A model generated the notes under the pieces. That model worked only from the letters and a program-made list of their open reading frames with translations, was not told where the DNA came from and did not search any database. Both the position numbers and the translations under genes were made by a program. Of a DNA stretch of 64,000 bases, positions 42,830-55,000 are shown piece after piece. Within the stretch, counting starts at the first letter, position 1, and the number at the start of each line of letters is the position of its first letter. Source of the stretch: Procambarus clarkii (lineage: Eukaryota; Arthropoda; Malacostraca; Decapoda; Cambaridae); the NCBI RefSeq assembly GCF_040958095.1, contig NC_091209.1, positions 11,100,895-11,164,894 on the forward strand, read 5' to 3'.

Positions 42830-45815
42830 TTATTTTCCTAAGATCTTGCTGACATTTCAATGTTAATTAGAAAAAAATGTATTTACTTTATATTAAATTG
42901 AAATGCAGTAGAAAAAAGTTTAAAAATGTTAAGAGTGCAGTTACATGACATTCTATTTTATGCACAAAGATCATGTCTTGCACATCATACTGTACAAGTT
43001 TATTAAATTTCCCAATTATTCAACTAAATTTGATTACATTTTGTTTTGTGCAAAATCATTCAAAATACAAACTATAAAGTAATTGTATAGTTAAGTTCCT
43101 GAAGACTATATAATCAAAGTAATTTCCGTGGTGGCCAGTTTAACCATGTACAAAGTTTTTATTGAGGCCAGCATCTGACACGTGCTGTAAGACTTGACTA
43201 TTCCGGTCAACCTTTATCCCTCTATGTGCCGGTAGTAATGTAATGTAGTGGTGCCATTACTCACCAATATAAATAACGAAAAAATATAAAGAAATTAATT
43301 AAAGCACAATTTTCACATTATATCGTATAAAATTACCAAGAAATCATGGAGCTAAAGTGATTTTCATTTTTTTTAATATTTTTGTGTGGCAATGTCTAAA
43401 CTACAGAAAGTAGTTGGTGAAATTATATTAAATTTCTGTAAACATTCCAAATTTATAATTTGTGCGAGGACGCTGAATAAAAAAAAAATATAAATATATA
43501 CATACATACATACATACACACACAGTATGCTGTACTGTACTTAGTTACTTATGTTTATGAATGTAATAAAATTTAATGCCCAATAGTTAGGTACTGCAAT
43601 ACATAATATAATTTACAAAATTAAAAGGAGACTTGTAAAGAAGTGGTTACCCTAATCCAGTTTTCATCACCACAATACTAAGAATTCAAGTATGTGATGA
43701 ACAGGTTCTGTGTACATGGTAAATCTGGTAAAATACTGAATTGAAAAAATGATTTTCTGCAAAAGCAATATTGTATTCAGCTTTAATAATGTTAATGTTA
43801 AGAAAGATGATTATTTTCTTGGGATTAAGATACGGGACTATTGACAGGCCAATTGGCAATTCATTGACGAGATTAAGATAGGTTTTTGTTTAATTAAAGG
43901 TAGTAAATACAAGTGTAATCTTAGAACTATGGAAATAAGAAAGATGTATAAACATCAGTAAAGGATTTTAATTGTGGAAAATCCAGACTACAAAAGCTAC
44001 TATTAAAACTAAGCCAAAATTACAAATTACTGTGATTGGAAAAAGAAGAAGCATTTATTTTAAGATGCCGTTCAGTAACTAGGCTGATGCCTTCCCGACT
44101 CATGAAAATTGGTACTATAATGGGATAATGGCACCATAATGGATAGATGAATATAGATTGCACTTTAAGAATACCATACATAAAAACAATAGGCAAGATC
44201 TCTGAAAGACCCAGAACTGTCAATTTAACTATAGTACTGTGCTTTGCAATATTAGTGAAATATGAAACATCAAGGGTGACAAGAATTACTTGAGTTGAAA
44301 CAACCAAAATGGTGTAAGAAATTTAAACAATCAGCACACTCAGGATTGACAGTGACAAATGATGTAAAGATTGATTTTCTATGAAGTGTACGTTAATTGT
44401 GAACAGCATAATGTGACAAGTTAGACGTGTATTTACAGCGAGACTAAAAACAAGAAATACCAATGCTGTGGAGGCAGAGTGGAATATTATGATATTTAAT
44501 TGAAAAGTTACGAGAAATTGATCAATATCATGGTCTATACAGTAGTATTAACTGTACAATGCTTTACCGATCTGGAATTGAGCTTTATATTTCTATATAG
44601 AGAGGAAAAGCTAATAATCATTACTATTATGCAAATGCTTCAATCTGAGACTATGAAAGACATGGTAATGCTGAAAATATTGTGATCTAATATTAACCCA
44701 GACTATAACAATAAAATGTAAATAGGAATGATGGCTACCTAGATTTTCAAATTAACCTAAGAGTATACAAGCAAACTATGTTGCTCAGGATGGCATTTAT
44801 ATCCAAGGGTAAAAGCTCTATTAATTATATACCATACTTGACTTACCTTCCTCTTGGGTGTATTACATGGAAGACTCCACAGCAAAAGATACCAATGTGT
44901 TGGAACATGAATTGGTAAAACCTTCACGTCAACTGAAAAGACCACTCCTTTACAAATGAATAACTGGGTACATACACAATTTGCCACGAAGTGTAGTAAA
45001 TTGAGATATTTTCCAATATGCATAATAAATATTCTCAGTTCATAACGGCAAGAAACCGACTTTAGACAATTCTTCAAAAAAAATTACATCCAAAATATGA
45101 TAAGTAAATCTAGTTGTGCCTCACAAAAATGTATATAAACTAAAACCCTAATATAAATTTAACAAAAATGCTTGACAAATGTGTTACTGTGCTCAATCAC
45201 AAAATGTCTTAATAATAATGAACATGTTCAATAAATTAAATGCCAGTGTAGTGCCCATTGCTGGACAGACTAGTACAAATTAACTTCCTTAAACAACAAA
45301 TTCACTATGGCACATTATTCAAATTTGCATACTGAAGGATGAGAATGTATTGACTATCAGTCATGTGTGTGAACTTCTCATTAGTTACATTTTTTATTAG
45401 GCAAGATGTTTATATATGAAATTTTGCATTGCTTACACAACAAATGATTCCATAAGAATATGCAGTATGTGTGTGTGTGTGCACAAATGCATACAGTGTG
45501 TGAGAGAGCATCTTCAATGAGGGTACACTAATTATAATGGTTTCACTTGATGGCTTTGAATGCTAAAATTCTTCACAGGACCATCCTGTTCACAGGACCA
45601 TGATTAATTAATCTAATTAAAACACACTTGCCCTCACATTACCATTATCAGCTGCACTTCCCTACCAGATCAAAGTCCTTCCAGCTGCATGAATTTCCTT
45701 TTTTGACTTGGCTGTGATGCACATGTCCTATTGCAATGGTGAGCTGCATTTCTCCCTTAATCAGAATCCTTACATACTAAAGCTTTCTTTCGTGTTTCTA
45801 GTATATCCTTTAATT
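42830..45815. other. AT-rich region downstream of MAPK15
   Basis: Probably contains the MAPK15 3'UTR at its right end (a minus-strand AATAAA at 45393-45398 is one candidate poly(A) signal). A minus-strand frame at 44020-44307 has a faint RT-like look (L-D-V-S, then H-S-T-I-V-K-L) but is too weak to call. No other gene is seen. Confidence 0.4.
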
Positions 45816-45818
45816 TAC

Positions 45819-46049
45819 TTATTTTACACCCTGCCGTAGCTGCCTGTATGCAGCAGATGATATTGTAGCATGTTGCGGATATGTAGCAAATAATGGATGA
45901 GAGGACTTTGTGCTATACACAGTAGTGGAGTATTTTGTTGGTGATCTATACGCTGCTTCACGTCCAAGAATGCTGCTCTTTATGTCTCCGTTGACTGGTG
46001 ATAGAGCTGCTGAAGACTTTTTAGTGGGGCTTATTTTTTGAAGTGATGC
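45819..46049 (-). CDS. MAPK15: MAPK15 last coding exon
   Basis: Acceptor 'TTGTTTTCAG' ends at 46050 and the phase 0 start matches the upstream exon. It encodes 76 residues rich in Ser, Thr, Tyr and basic residues (I-S-P-T-K-K near its start, R-S-P-T-K inside), ending R-Q-L-R-Q-G-V-K and TAA. The S/T-P sites are possible self-phosphorylation targets. It is separated from the preceding exon by a 7.9-kb intron, so inclusion rests on phase, signals and a compatible low-complexity tail. Confidence 0.75.
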   Translation of the reverse strand, partial: ASLQKISPTKKSSAALSPVNGDIKSSILGREAAYRSPTKYSTTVYSTKSSHPLFATYPQHATISSAAYRQLRQGVK

Positions 46050-49000
46050 CTGAAAACAAGAAAATAATTTTATTAACATTTAAGACTACAGAATGTTACT
46101 GCATTATTGGATTATTGATTATGGATGCTCATTTGGCTAAAAAGGAATGCAAAATTTGACTACAGTAACTAGTTTTTTACCTAATTATAAAATGATTAAC
46201 TTCAGGGTTTTGTCAATTTCTGAAACTATTCTATGTGCAGACATGCATTAAAGTAGTCTTACTTAGCAGCCACAAGTAACAAGGAAAATGGGTTTCCTTT
46301 GGTAGGGAAAATGGAGTTCTATATGATAAAACATTGGATTGATAAAATCTATAGAAAAAAGTACAAATTCTAGGATGAAGATTTTATACCAGTTGCATAA
46401 ATACTCAGGATTTAACAGGTTATGCAAGAACATGGATTTGTGTGAGGAACAGAAATTAATTTGAGTACCATGGGAAGGGAAGGCATTACCTGGAGAAAAT
46501 AGGTGTGAAGTACTATATAGGGAAAGATTTTGTGCCTAGTGACAAATCATTCCAGAACCAAATCAACATCTGTACTAGGAGAGGCCGAGGGCTGAGAACC
46601 TCGAACTAAACTTTGAGAACCAGACATAAGAGGGGCGATATCAATACGTTAAAATACTGAATAAATTTGAAGATATTAATCCAGACAACTTATTTAAAAG
46701 GTACAACAGCTTTAAGCTCAAACCACAATGTAAGAGACTTTGTAGAGGGGCTGAACAGTGGAGCCCGATTGCCAACAACATCGAGATAGCCCCACTCAAG
46801 TTACATCAGCCCTTGCAAGTCCTGTAATAGCATACCAGAAACTAGAGGTCAAACCTGGCCTCCCATTATAGAGGCACAGACATCATCACCCTCAACCAAG
46901 TGCCAAAGTTATAAATACAGTACCAAAAAGGTGTTTTAGTTCAAAATTAAGCTGGAAAAATGGGGTGCATCTTTAAATAAGTAAGTAATTATCAAAGGCG
47001 GCACCAAGCCGGGAAGGCTATGTGGCACCATCAAAAGTATCCGATTCACCAAGAATTCTATCGAGGGAAAAGTGACCGCAGGGGACAGTCGGAAAGCAAG
47101 ACACACACCCGTCCTGGAAGTCAGGACATATCTTAAAACAAGGAACTGGCTTTGTGTCTGCATTCAGTTATATCACTTGACTTGGTGGCCTTCAGGTAAA
47201 TACAAATAAACCAACCATATAGTAAACAGGTACAGTATCAGATGGATGCCTACTACTACAGTATCAAGTCCAAAACAGTTTTCTGTTGATTCAGACTAAT
47301 TCATTCAAGTACAGTAAATGAATTGTTGTCTGAATTGACTCCACAGATTAATGTGGTAAGTAAACCTTAATATGTTAAATTATTCCTTTGTCTTTAAAGC
47401 ATTAGATTACTTAACCGTAACTTTGAGGTGAAAAAGTGGAAAGCAAAAAAAATACCAATAATGCACATTGCTCCAAGTTAGTAGCTTAAATTTCTGGAAC
47501 ATGATGAAACAGCTTTAGTAAGGAAAGTGGATAATGACAAAATGAATGTACTATACAAGATATAACTGCCACTAGATGGAAAAAATATAGAATCTTAGTG
47601 ATTTGAATATACAGTACTATACATAATACTAAGTGGATTATTGGCTTAAGACCCACAAAATTATTGTATGTGAAAGAGGTTCTGCATAATCCATTATCCT
47701 GAGCAGGATAAAGATACTGTAAAGGCTTCAGAGATAGAAAAATATCTGAAAGTGTCGAGAATCTTCAAATATTTGATGTAATTTGAATTATACCATGGAA
47801 ACCCATTTAAAATACATATACAAATTACTAATAATCAAATATCGATTATTATAATATTCATGTTAGAATATTTGCCTATATTGCTCCACAGTTTTAATCA
47901 GGAATTAATGCTGTAATTAATTTTATAACAAGACAAAATCTACATTCACAACATGCATCTTATGTGCAAAAAAAAAAAAAACTTGCCATTTTAGAAGTGC
48001 TTAATAAAATGATAAACAGCACTATAACAAAACATGTCCATACCATTTTATTTACGCAAAATTTTCATGTACAATACTTCCAAAGTTCCTCTAATGAACA
48101 ATCATGCTTGTGCTGATGTCACATTACATCATCTACTTTTGTTAACTCTTGCAAACATATTTTTATCAGTCAACTTATCACAAGTCCCCAACTTTAGCAT
48201 CACAGCAAAGTTAAGGCAATTATCAGGAGAAAGCACTAAGCCATTATGACTATACAGCACTTTGAAGGAATAAGGGGATAAGGATTTAGGATAGGACAGA
48301 GGGAAAATAGTGCCCAACCATTTGAATGGTCGGGGATTGAATGCCTACCTGCAAGAAGCAAGACTGTTGCTCTACCGTCCAGTCCCTTTAAGATACTGTA
48401 CAAATATTTTCAGTTGGTTTGACACTTTCTTAACCATGATCTCTCTATTGTTTTTATTAAAAATTTTATGCATGCCTCACTTTTACAACCTGATTTTTCT
48501 TGGCCTCTGGGTAGTTCACACGACTTTTGCCCACTGTGAGGCCTGTTTACCTTGAGTATAGTAAGTAGTCTTCAACATACATACTCTGTTTTGCTGTGGA
48601 TGGCACCATACATGCTTACTTTGCTATGGATTGGATCTTGCATCATAATTTTTTCTGTGAAGTGTAAGATTTTTGTTTGGGGGGCTCATGAATGAGAGGC
48701 AGGCAAACTGGACTCTGGTGACCTAAGCTGCCACCTGGTGGTGGTGGTCAGGTGCATCAGTGTTCATCATAAGGCAGTGATTGATTGCTTCGTTACTTCC
48801 GAGTGCTTATTTTTCTTAATAGTACAGTAGTTATTTGCTTTGTTGCACATATGCATTCTGGTGTTCTTTTCTGTTTTAGATTAATCTTTGATCTCCAATT
48901 TGCCCTTACATCATAGAACATGTCAGATTCTGGTCCTGGCTTCCAGTAGGCAGGTTGTGCAGGGACCAGTGCTTTGCTCAAGAGCTATGGTGGCTCACCA

Positions 49001-52000
49001 GTAATAGTCATTTCTGTACAGTATATTCAATACTATTTTTAATTAATATTTTTCATTGTAATATTAATAACTGTCAAATTATTCACTGTGCAGTACTTTA
49101 CTAATACTGTACATCAATCTTGTGCAAAAGGTTGAGGTAGAGAACCGAAGATGAAGACAATGCCTCAATATCGATAAGTTGTCCAGTTAAAAAAAATTTC
49201 TTTAAACAAGTTTTTTGCCCATTTCCCAATATTCTATACAATAGTGTACTACCAAACTATTTCAGTGTTTGCAGGCGATGAGTCACAATAACGTGGCTGA
49301 AGTATGATGACCAGACCACACACTAGAAATTGAAGAGACGACGACGTTTCGGTCCGTCCTGGACCATTCTCAAGTCGATTGTGATGAGGACAGGTAGGGA
49401 CAGGAATTAAATAGGCAAGAGAGAGCTGAGGAGGAAAGTCAGGTGTAGGGGATAGTAGTAATGAGAACTGCAGCAGGCCTATTGGCCCATACGAGGCAGC
49501 TCCTATTATAACCACCGAAGGAGATGGTAATAGGAATAAGAAGAGGATAGCAAGGGAGCGTAGAAGACAATGAACAGAAAAAGGGAGAAGAGAGAAAGAA
49601 AGGGAAAGAGAAAGAAAGAAATGGAAGGGGGAAAGCTTATGTTAAGTCACGTTTGTTAGAAAGATTAGAGCATTTGAGTATATACTGTGAAAGGGAAGAG
49701 TCCACAGCAACAAAGCCAGGACTCAAGTTCATGTTGGGTACATTGTTAATAAGAGCCGATTCTACAAGACGGCTATTTCATTTCCGATTTTATTTCATTT
49801 CCGATTCTATTTCAAATCCGATTCTATTTCAGTGTTTTATCTGTCTTGGTCTTTTAAGACTAAGTTTGTCAATTAACTGTGTAGATTTATTTCCACTATG
49901 TAAAATCTTTATATTTCTAGTTAAAACTGCAGTTTTGAGTCATAATTTATGTTAAAAGGACAGAGACCTACGGTAATGTAATCCTACAATACTTAGTGCA
50001 CATAAAATTGTTGTATGGTATCTGCATCTCAAAAGCTATACAGTATTGCTAAATTATAAAAGGTGCAAAGACATGCTATTAATTGGCTCCCAAATAAAGA
50101 AAACAAGCTATGAGAAGAAATTGGAGGTGTCAAGTCTGCTAAAACTTGTAGACAGGAGAAAACTGGTATCAAGATCATACATACAAAACTGAGAATCTAA
50201 AAAATGTATATAGAAGGATTTTTTTTTTTAATATGTAACATCAAGAGCAAGAGGTTATATATTCAAACTAAGAAAATAAAAGGAGCAAATACGTTTAAAT
50301 TTTCATTTGCAGTGGAACACGGATGAAATAGAGGATACTTTTTACCAAACTATCGGAAGCTCCAAAAGTCACACGACAAAGAAGACAGGTCACCACGAGC
50401 ATAGGTTTTATCCTGTAACAACGCCTAGGTAATTCCAGGGATGAACAAACGAAATGAAACGGTAAAGATAAAGAAAGAGATCTAGGGGTGGTTCTAGACA
50501 GAAAACTCACCTGACAACCACATAAAGAATAATGTGCGAGGAGACTTATGCTTCACTTTCCAATTTCAGATTTGTTTTTAAATACTGTACATAGATGGTG
50601 AAATGCTAAAAAAAAAATTTCACAATTTTTATAAGATCAAAGCTAGAATATGCAGCAGTTGTGTGGTGCCGATATCTTCAGGAGCACATCGACAAACTGG
50701 GCAAGGTGCAAAGACTTTCAACTAAATGACAAAGAGGTTTGAGAAATTAAATATGACAAAACTAGAAGATAGAAGAAAAAGAGGAGATTTAATCACTACA
50801 AAGAAAATAGGAATGGGAATCGACAAAATTGATAGGGAAGAATTCCCGAGACCCGGAACTTCAAGAACAAGAGGTGTTCTTAGATTTAAGCTAGCTAAAC
50901 TATGATGATAAAATTTGAAAATTCACTTTTGCAGAGTGGTAGACAATTGGAACAAGTTAAGCAAGAAGGTGGTGAAGGCCAAAACCAACGGTAGTTTCAA
51001 AGCGTTATATTACAGAGCAACTGGGAAGACAGTACACCACGAGCATAGCTCTCATCCTTTAACTACACTTAGGTAATTTTGACCGTTTGTCTTCCCTCCC
51101 TCGCTCACTCCCATTCTCCCTCCCAGTGGGCAAAATATTCTCATGTTAAATCAATATTGAATCAATATCATTATCACTAAATCAATGTTGCTGATGTTGA
51201 ATCATCGATGATCACAACCAAGAAATAAGTTGGAAAACTTTATGGACAGTCAAACCCCCATTTCAGGCTGCAAAACAATCTTTGGTTGTTGCAACAGGAG
51301 ATAATCCTGCTTAAAATGTACACTGGGGATCAATTCCAATCACCCTACGACACTCGCTATGCAATCACAATTCACCATACATTTACACAAGTACATGCAT
51401 ATATGTATGTGTGTGCACACCCGCATGAACACTGAAGTAAAAGCAGTTGCAGAGCATTGAAGTCCACTTATGTGTGGCTTGAAGTTCACACTACAGATAC
51501 ACCAACAAACAATTATCAGGCTGGATTTAATTACAGTTAACAGATCTAGTTCTATGAAGTGATAATATTCTTGAATATAATCTAAACATTACTGTAATAA
51601 CAAAAAATTTAAATGATGCACATGTATTCTATGAAATAAACACACACACAATATACGATTACTTACGATTTAATATTTGTATACAGGTATTGCATAAAGA
51701 TTTGGTTTGATCTTAAATATATGAAAGATTAAAAGTTTCCAATCCAAATCCAAGATGACAGGAAAGTTAGCATCTGAAGTACACAACACCAGACTGCTTA
51801 ATGAGGAATCATATCTTAAATAAGAGGAATGTTGTGATATGAAATATTCAGCAATGCAGATAAGAAAATTAGTGGAAGCAGAAATAGAAGGGAGAGATAA
51901 TCAGACGAGGACAATGCAACCAAAGGAAGAGTAACTGTGCTGGAGAATTAAATTTTGAGTGTGCTATAGAGTTTATGTACAAGAGTTTGAAAGATGTTAT

Positions 52001-55000
52001 CACAGATAAACAGAACTTGTACATCAGTGGCATAGTTTAAGTGCACAAGTTAAAAATGTGATTATCTTCCTATTTCCCACCAAGGTTAATGTCACGGTAT
52101 ACATTTATAAACAAACAATATGATGTTTTAAAAACTGAATTACCTTAAGCCTTTTGATCCCTGTACATAGCTACAATAATAAGATTTTAGATGTTACAAG
52201 CAAACAGCAAAATACTTAATTTACTGTACTGTATAAGAATTTTTCCATAACTTGACGGGAAACTATTTTTAAATGATAGTCAAAATACTGTAGTATACAG
52301 TATTTCAGATCTATTCTCTTCAAATGCTACCCAAAGCAAATCCCTAAAGGTCCTATGAATAGTATCTCACAGTCAGGTTAAGTCATTATTCTGAACCAGT
52401 GCAGTGAGGATATTTTTCAAATACCAATGATAGGAATCATCTTGATTTGTTCTTGTCTCAGTTGTGGGCAAGCAGAGACTGGAATTTGATTACCTGTAGG
52501 TAATCTGCATTTAGCCTAAGACACTAATTTCATTGGGGCCGCTGGACACACTTTCTAAATCTGCACTTCACTCTGCAGCCTCATCAGAGGACGACTGGTG
52601 GCAAACAATATACTGTTGGTGAACTTGCTGGCTATCTTATACTGCTGTTTAAAAGATGCCCAAAAATGCTGGCCGAGGAAATAAATCTTCTCGCCATAAA
52701 ATGGCAACAGATTCTTCACACGCCACATACACCATCCCACTGCTTTAGCACAAACTGACTTGATTGAGTCGCTGACTAATTAAATCCATAGAATCACAAC
52801 AGACTTCCATACATATATGATGTGTTCCAACATTAAATATACTTCTGCAGCAAGCACAAAGCATGAGCCCACTGTACAGTGAAAAAATTTCATAAGGATG
52901 AAAACAAGGCATTTATCTGAATCTGATTTAGAGCTTGCCCAACTATCGTGGAACAATTAAGAAGAAAATGACTGACTTGAGGCAAGAGACTGGCTGTTGA
53001 TATTAATTTAATAGTGCCGGTGCATGGCAGCCCACAGTTTGTGATAGCACTACATTGTAACCCTCGTGATGCATAGTGGAGATAGTAAAGGCCCCAAATG
53101 TTTATGATCATTTTTATAGCCACTCTGGGTTGAATTAATCTTTTCCTCAGTACCTTCCTTGCACCAGTAGGACAACGGCGATGTTTGAAAAGATCTGTTA
53201 CATGGGTACGGAGATTTATTCTGTCCCGAATGTGTCAATTTGGTCCAATGGGACTATTAGTGATCTTGCCTTAAGGAACATATGAATTGAATAGCTCAAA
53301 AATTATCTTTGTTGTAAATGCTACCTTATTTAACATCAGAAGCATTACATAAAGTCATGTACCATGTGCTGGATGACCCCAAAACTCATAAAAATGTGTG
53401 TATTGATCAAGAGTATATAACATGGATATTACATGACAATGTATTAACCAGTTGCACTACCTACATATTCTGAAAGTTTCATTGACACTTTCAGGAAATG
53501 TTCCATCTAAAACATTTTCTCATTTTTTATATCTTACAAGACTATCAATAAACACTAAATTTATTTAGTGTCTTGCATATGTAAACATTTTCAAAACAAC
53601 AGCAGAGCCTTTACTTATTGAGCTACTAGGAATGAAGATAATGTGTATTTTATCATGAGCCTAAAGAACTCTCTGAATGTTTTATCATGCTAGTCATAAA
53701 TCTTAAGAGATTTTGTTCTGTCCCAGAGTACATTTTTACAAATTTCTAGTTTTCCTTTTGTACATTACTTTATTTATCTAGATATTGTATACAGGGTATT
53801 TCTTTTGTACAGTACTTTATATTTATCTAGATACTGTATATAACTGAGCTACTATAAGCTACCTACTTTGTAAAGAATGTGTCCTTTCCCACTAAACCTA
53901 CTTTGAGTATAGAATTTAGCAATACTAGTGCACCATGACATACTTACTTGCTTGTTATAACTAGTAATAACCTTGGTGGGTGAACACTCATTTGCAGCAG
54001 GGAAGGTGAGGGATACAGACCTAGTGAAAGGCCCACGCTTCTCACCTGACCCTCCTCCCCCGCACGATCCTCCAAGTGTCACCGTCACTCCTCCTGACCT
54101 TGCTACAGGCACTCCCCCAGGCATGGCACTCCCTCCGTCCAGGCTGCGATGCTTTTGCGATACATCTGAAATAAAACGGAAACGTTTTTTATATATTGAT
54201 TTCAAATAATATATTGCCTATTTAGGTAATTGAATAATAACAAATTCACCATTTACTTTGATACAATTATAAGTCGCAATACCGTAGGCACGTAATTTTA
54301 CATACCATTAGGATGCTGACTGTAAATTCTTTCACGTCTTTTTTCTGGTGTTAACTCTGCTGGTCTTGAGATGACGGGAGATATAGACTTGTGACGACCA
54401 TTGCTGGTTGGACTAGAACTACTTGAAGATTTTGCAGACGACTTGGCTGAAGATTTATCGCTATCCTTTGAAGATAGCCGAGCACATTCTTCAACATTAG
54501 CAATAGATTGTCTGTCTACCTTGCGTGCAACTACTTTCACTTTAATTGGCTGGTTTGTTTGAAAGGTTTGTGCACCTCTTATTGTGGTTAGGTTGTTTGC
54601 ATTTTGAGAATTTGAAGCATTTTGGTTATTATACTTAAACTGTGAGCTGCTATGGTCTCTTGAATTGTGACCATTTGCTTGATTGGTATTACATCTTGAA
54701 CTACTGACACCATTAGCTCGATCGCTACTCGATGAATTCTTTAAACGAGTTTTTCGAGAGGCTATTAGTTCATATAGTTTATTTCTATATATATCAACAC
54801 TAAGCTGTATATCATCACGAATACAAGGCACCACAGCATGTTCCAAGCATGGTTCATTAGCAGCATTGTGAAATCTGGAAAAAATACTAGATTATAATAA
54901 TTCCATACAAATACACAGTATATGTATACCTGCTTTACTGGCAAAGAAAAAGAAAACCTATACTATACTGTAGAGTATACAGATAATATGTATTGTACAG

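Noticed and set aside
44020-44307. 95-codon frame with a faint reverse transcriptase resemblance
   Set aside because: Only two short motifs are suggestive; not enough to call an element.
49273-49300. Second hammerhead-like reading, GATGAG with stem GTCAC/GTGGC then TGAAG on the + strand
   Set aside because: Two core positions are wrong (C-GATGA without the U, and GAAG instead of GAAA). The minus-strand motif next to it fits better.
52570-52600. CTGATGAGG-type hammerhead core on the minus strand in a MAPK15 intron
   Set aside because: The CUGAUGAG box is exact but no GAAAC partner with a closing stem follows. Likely chance.
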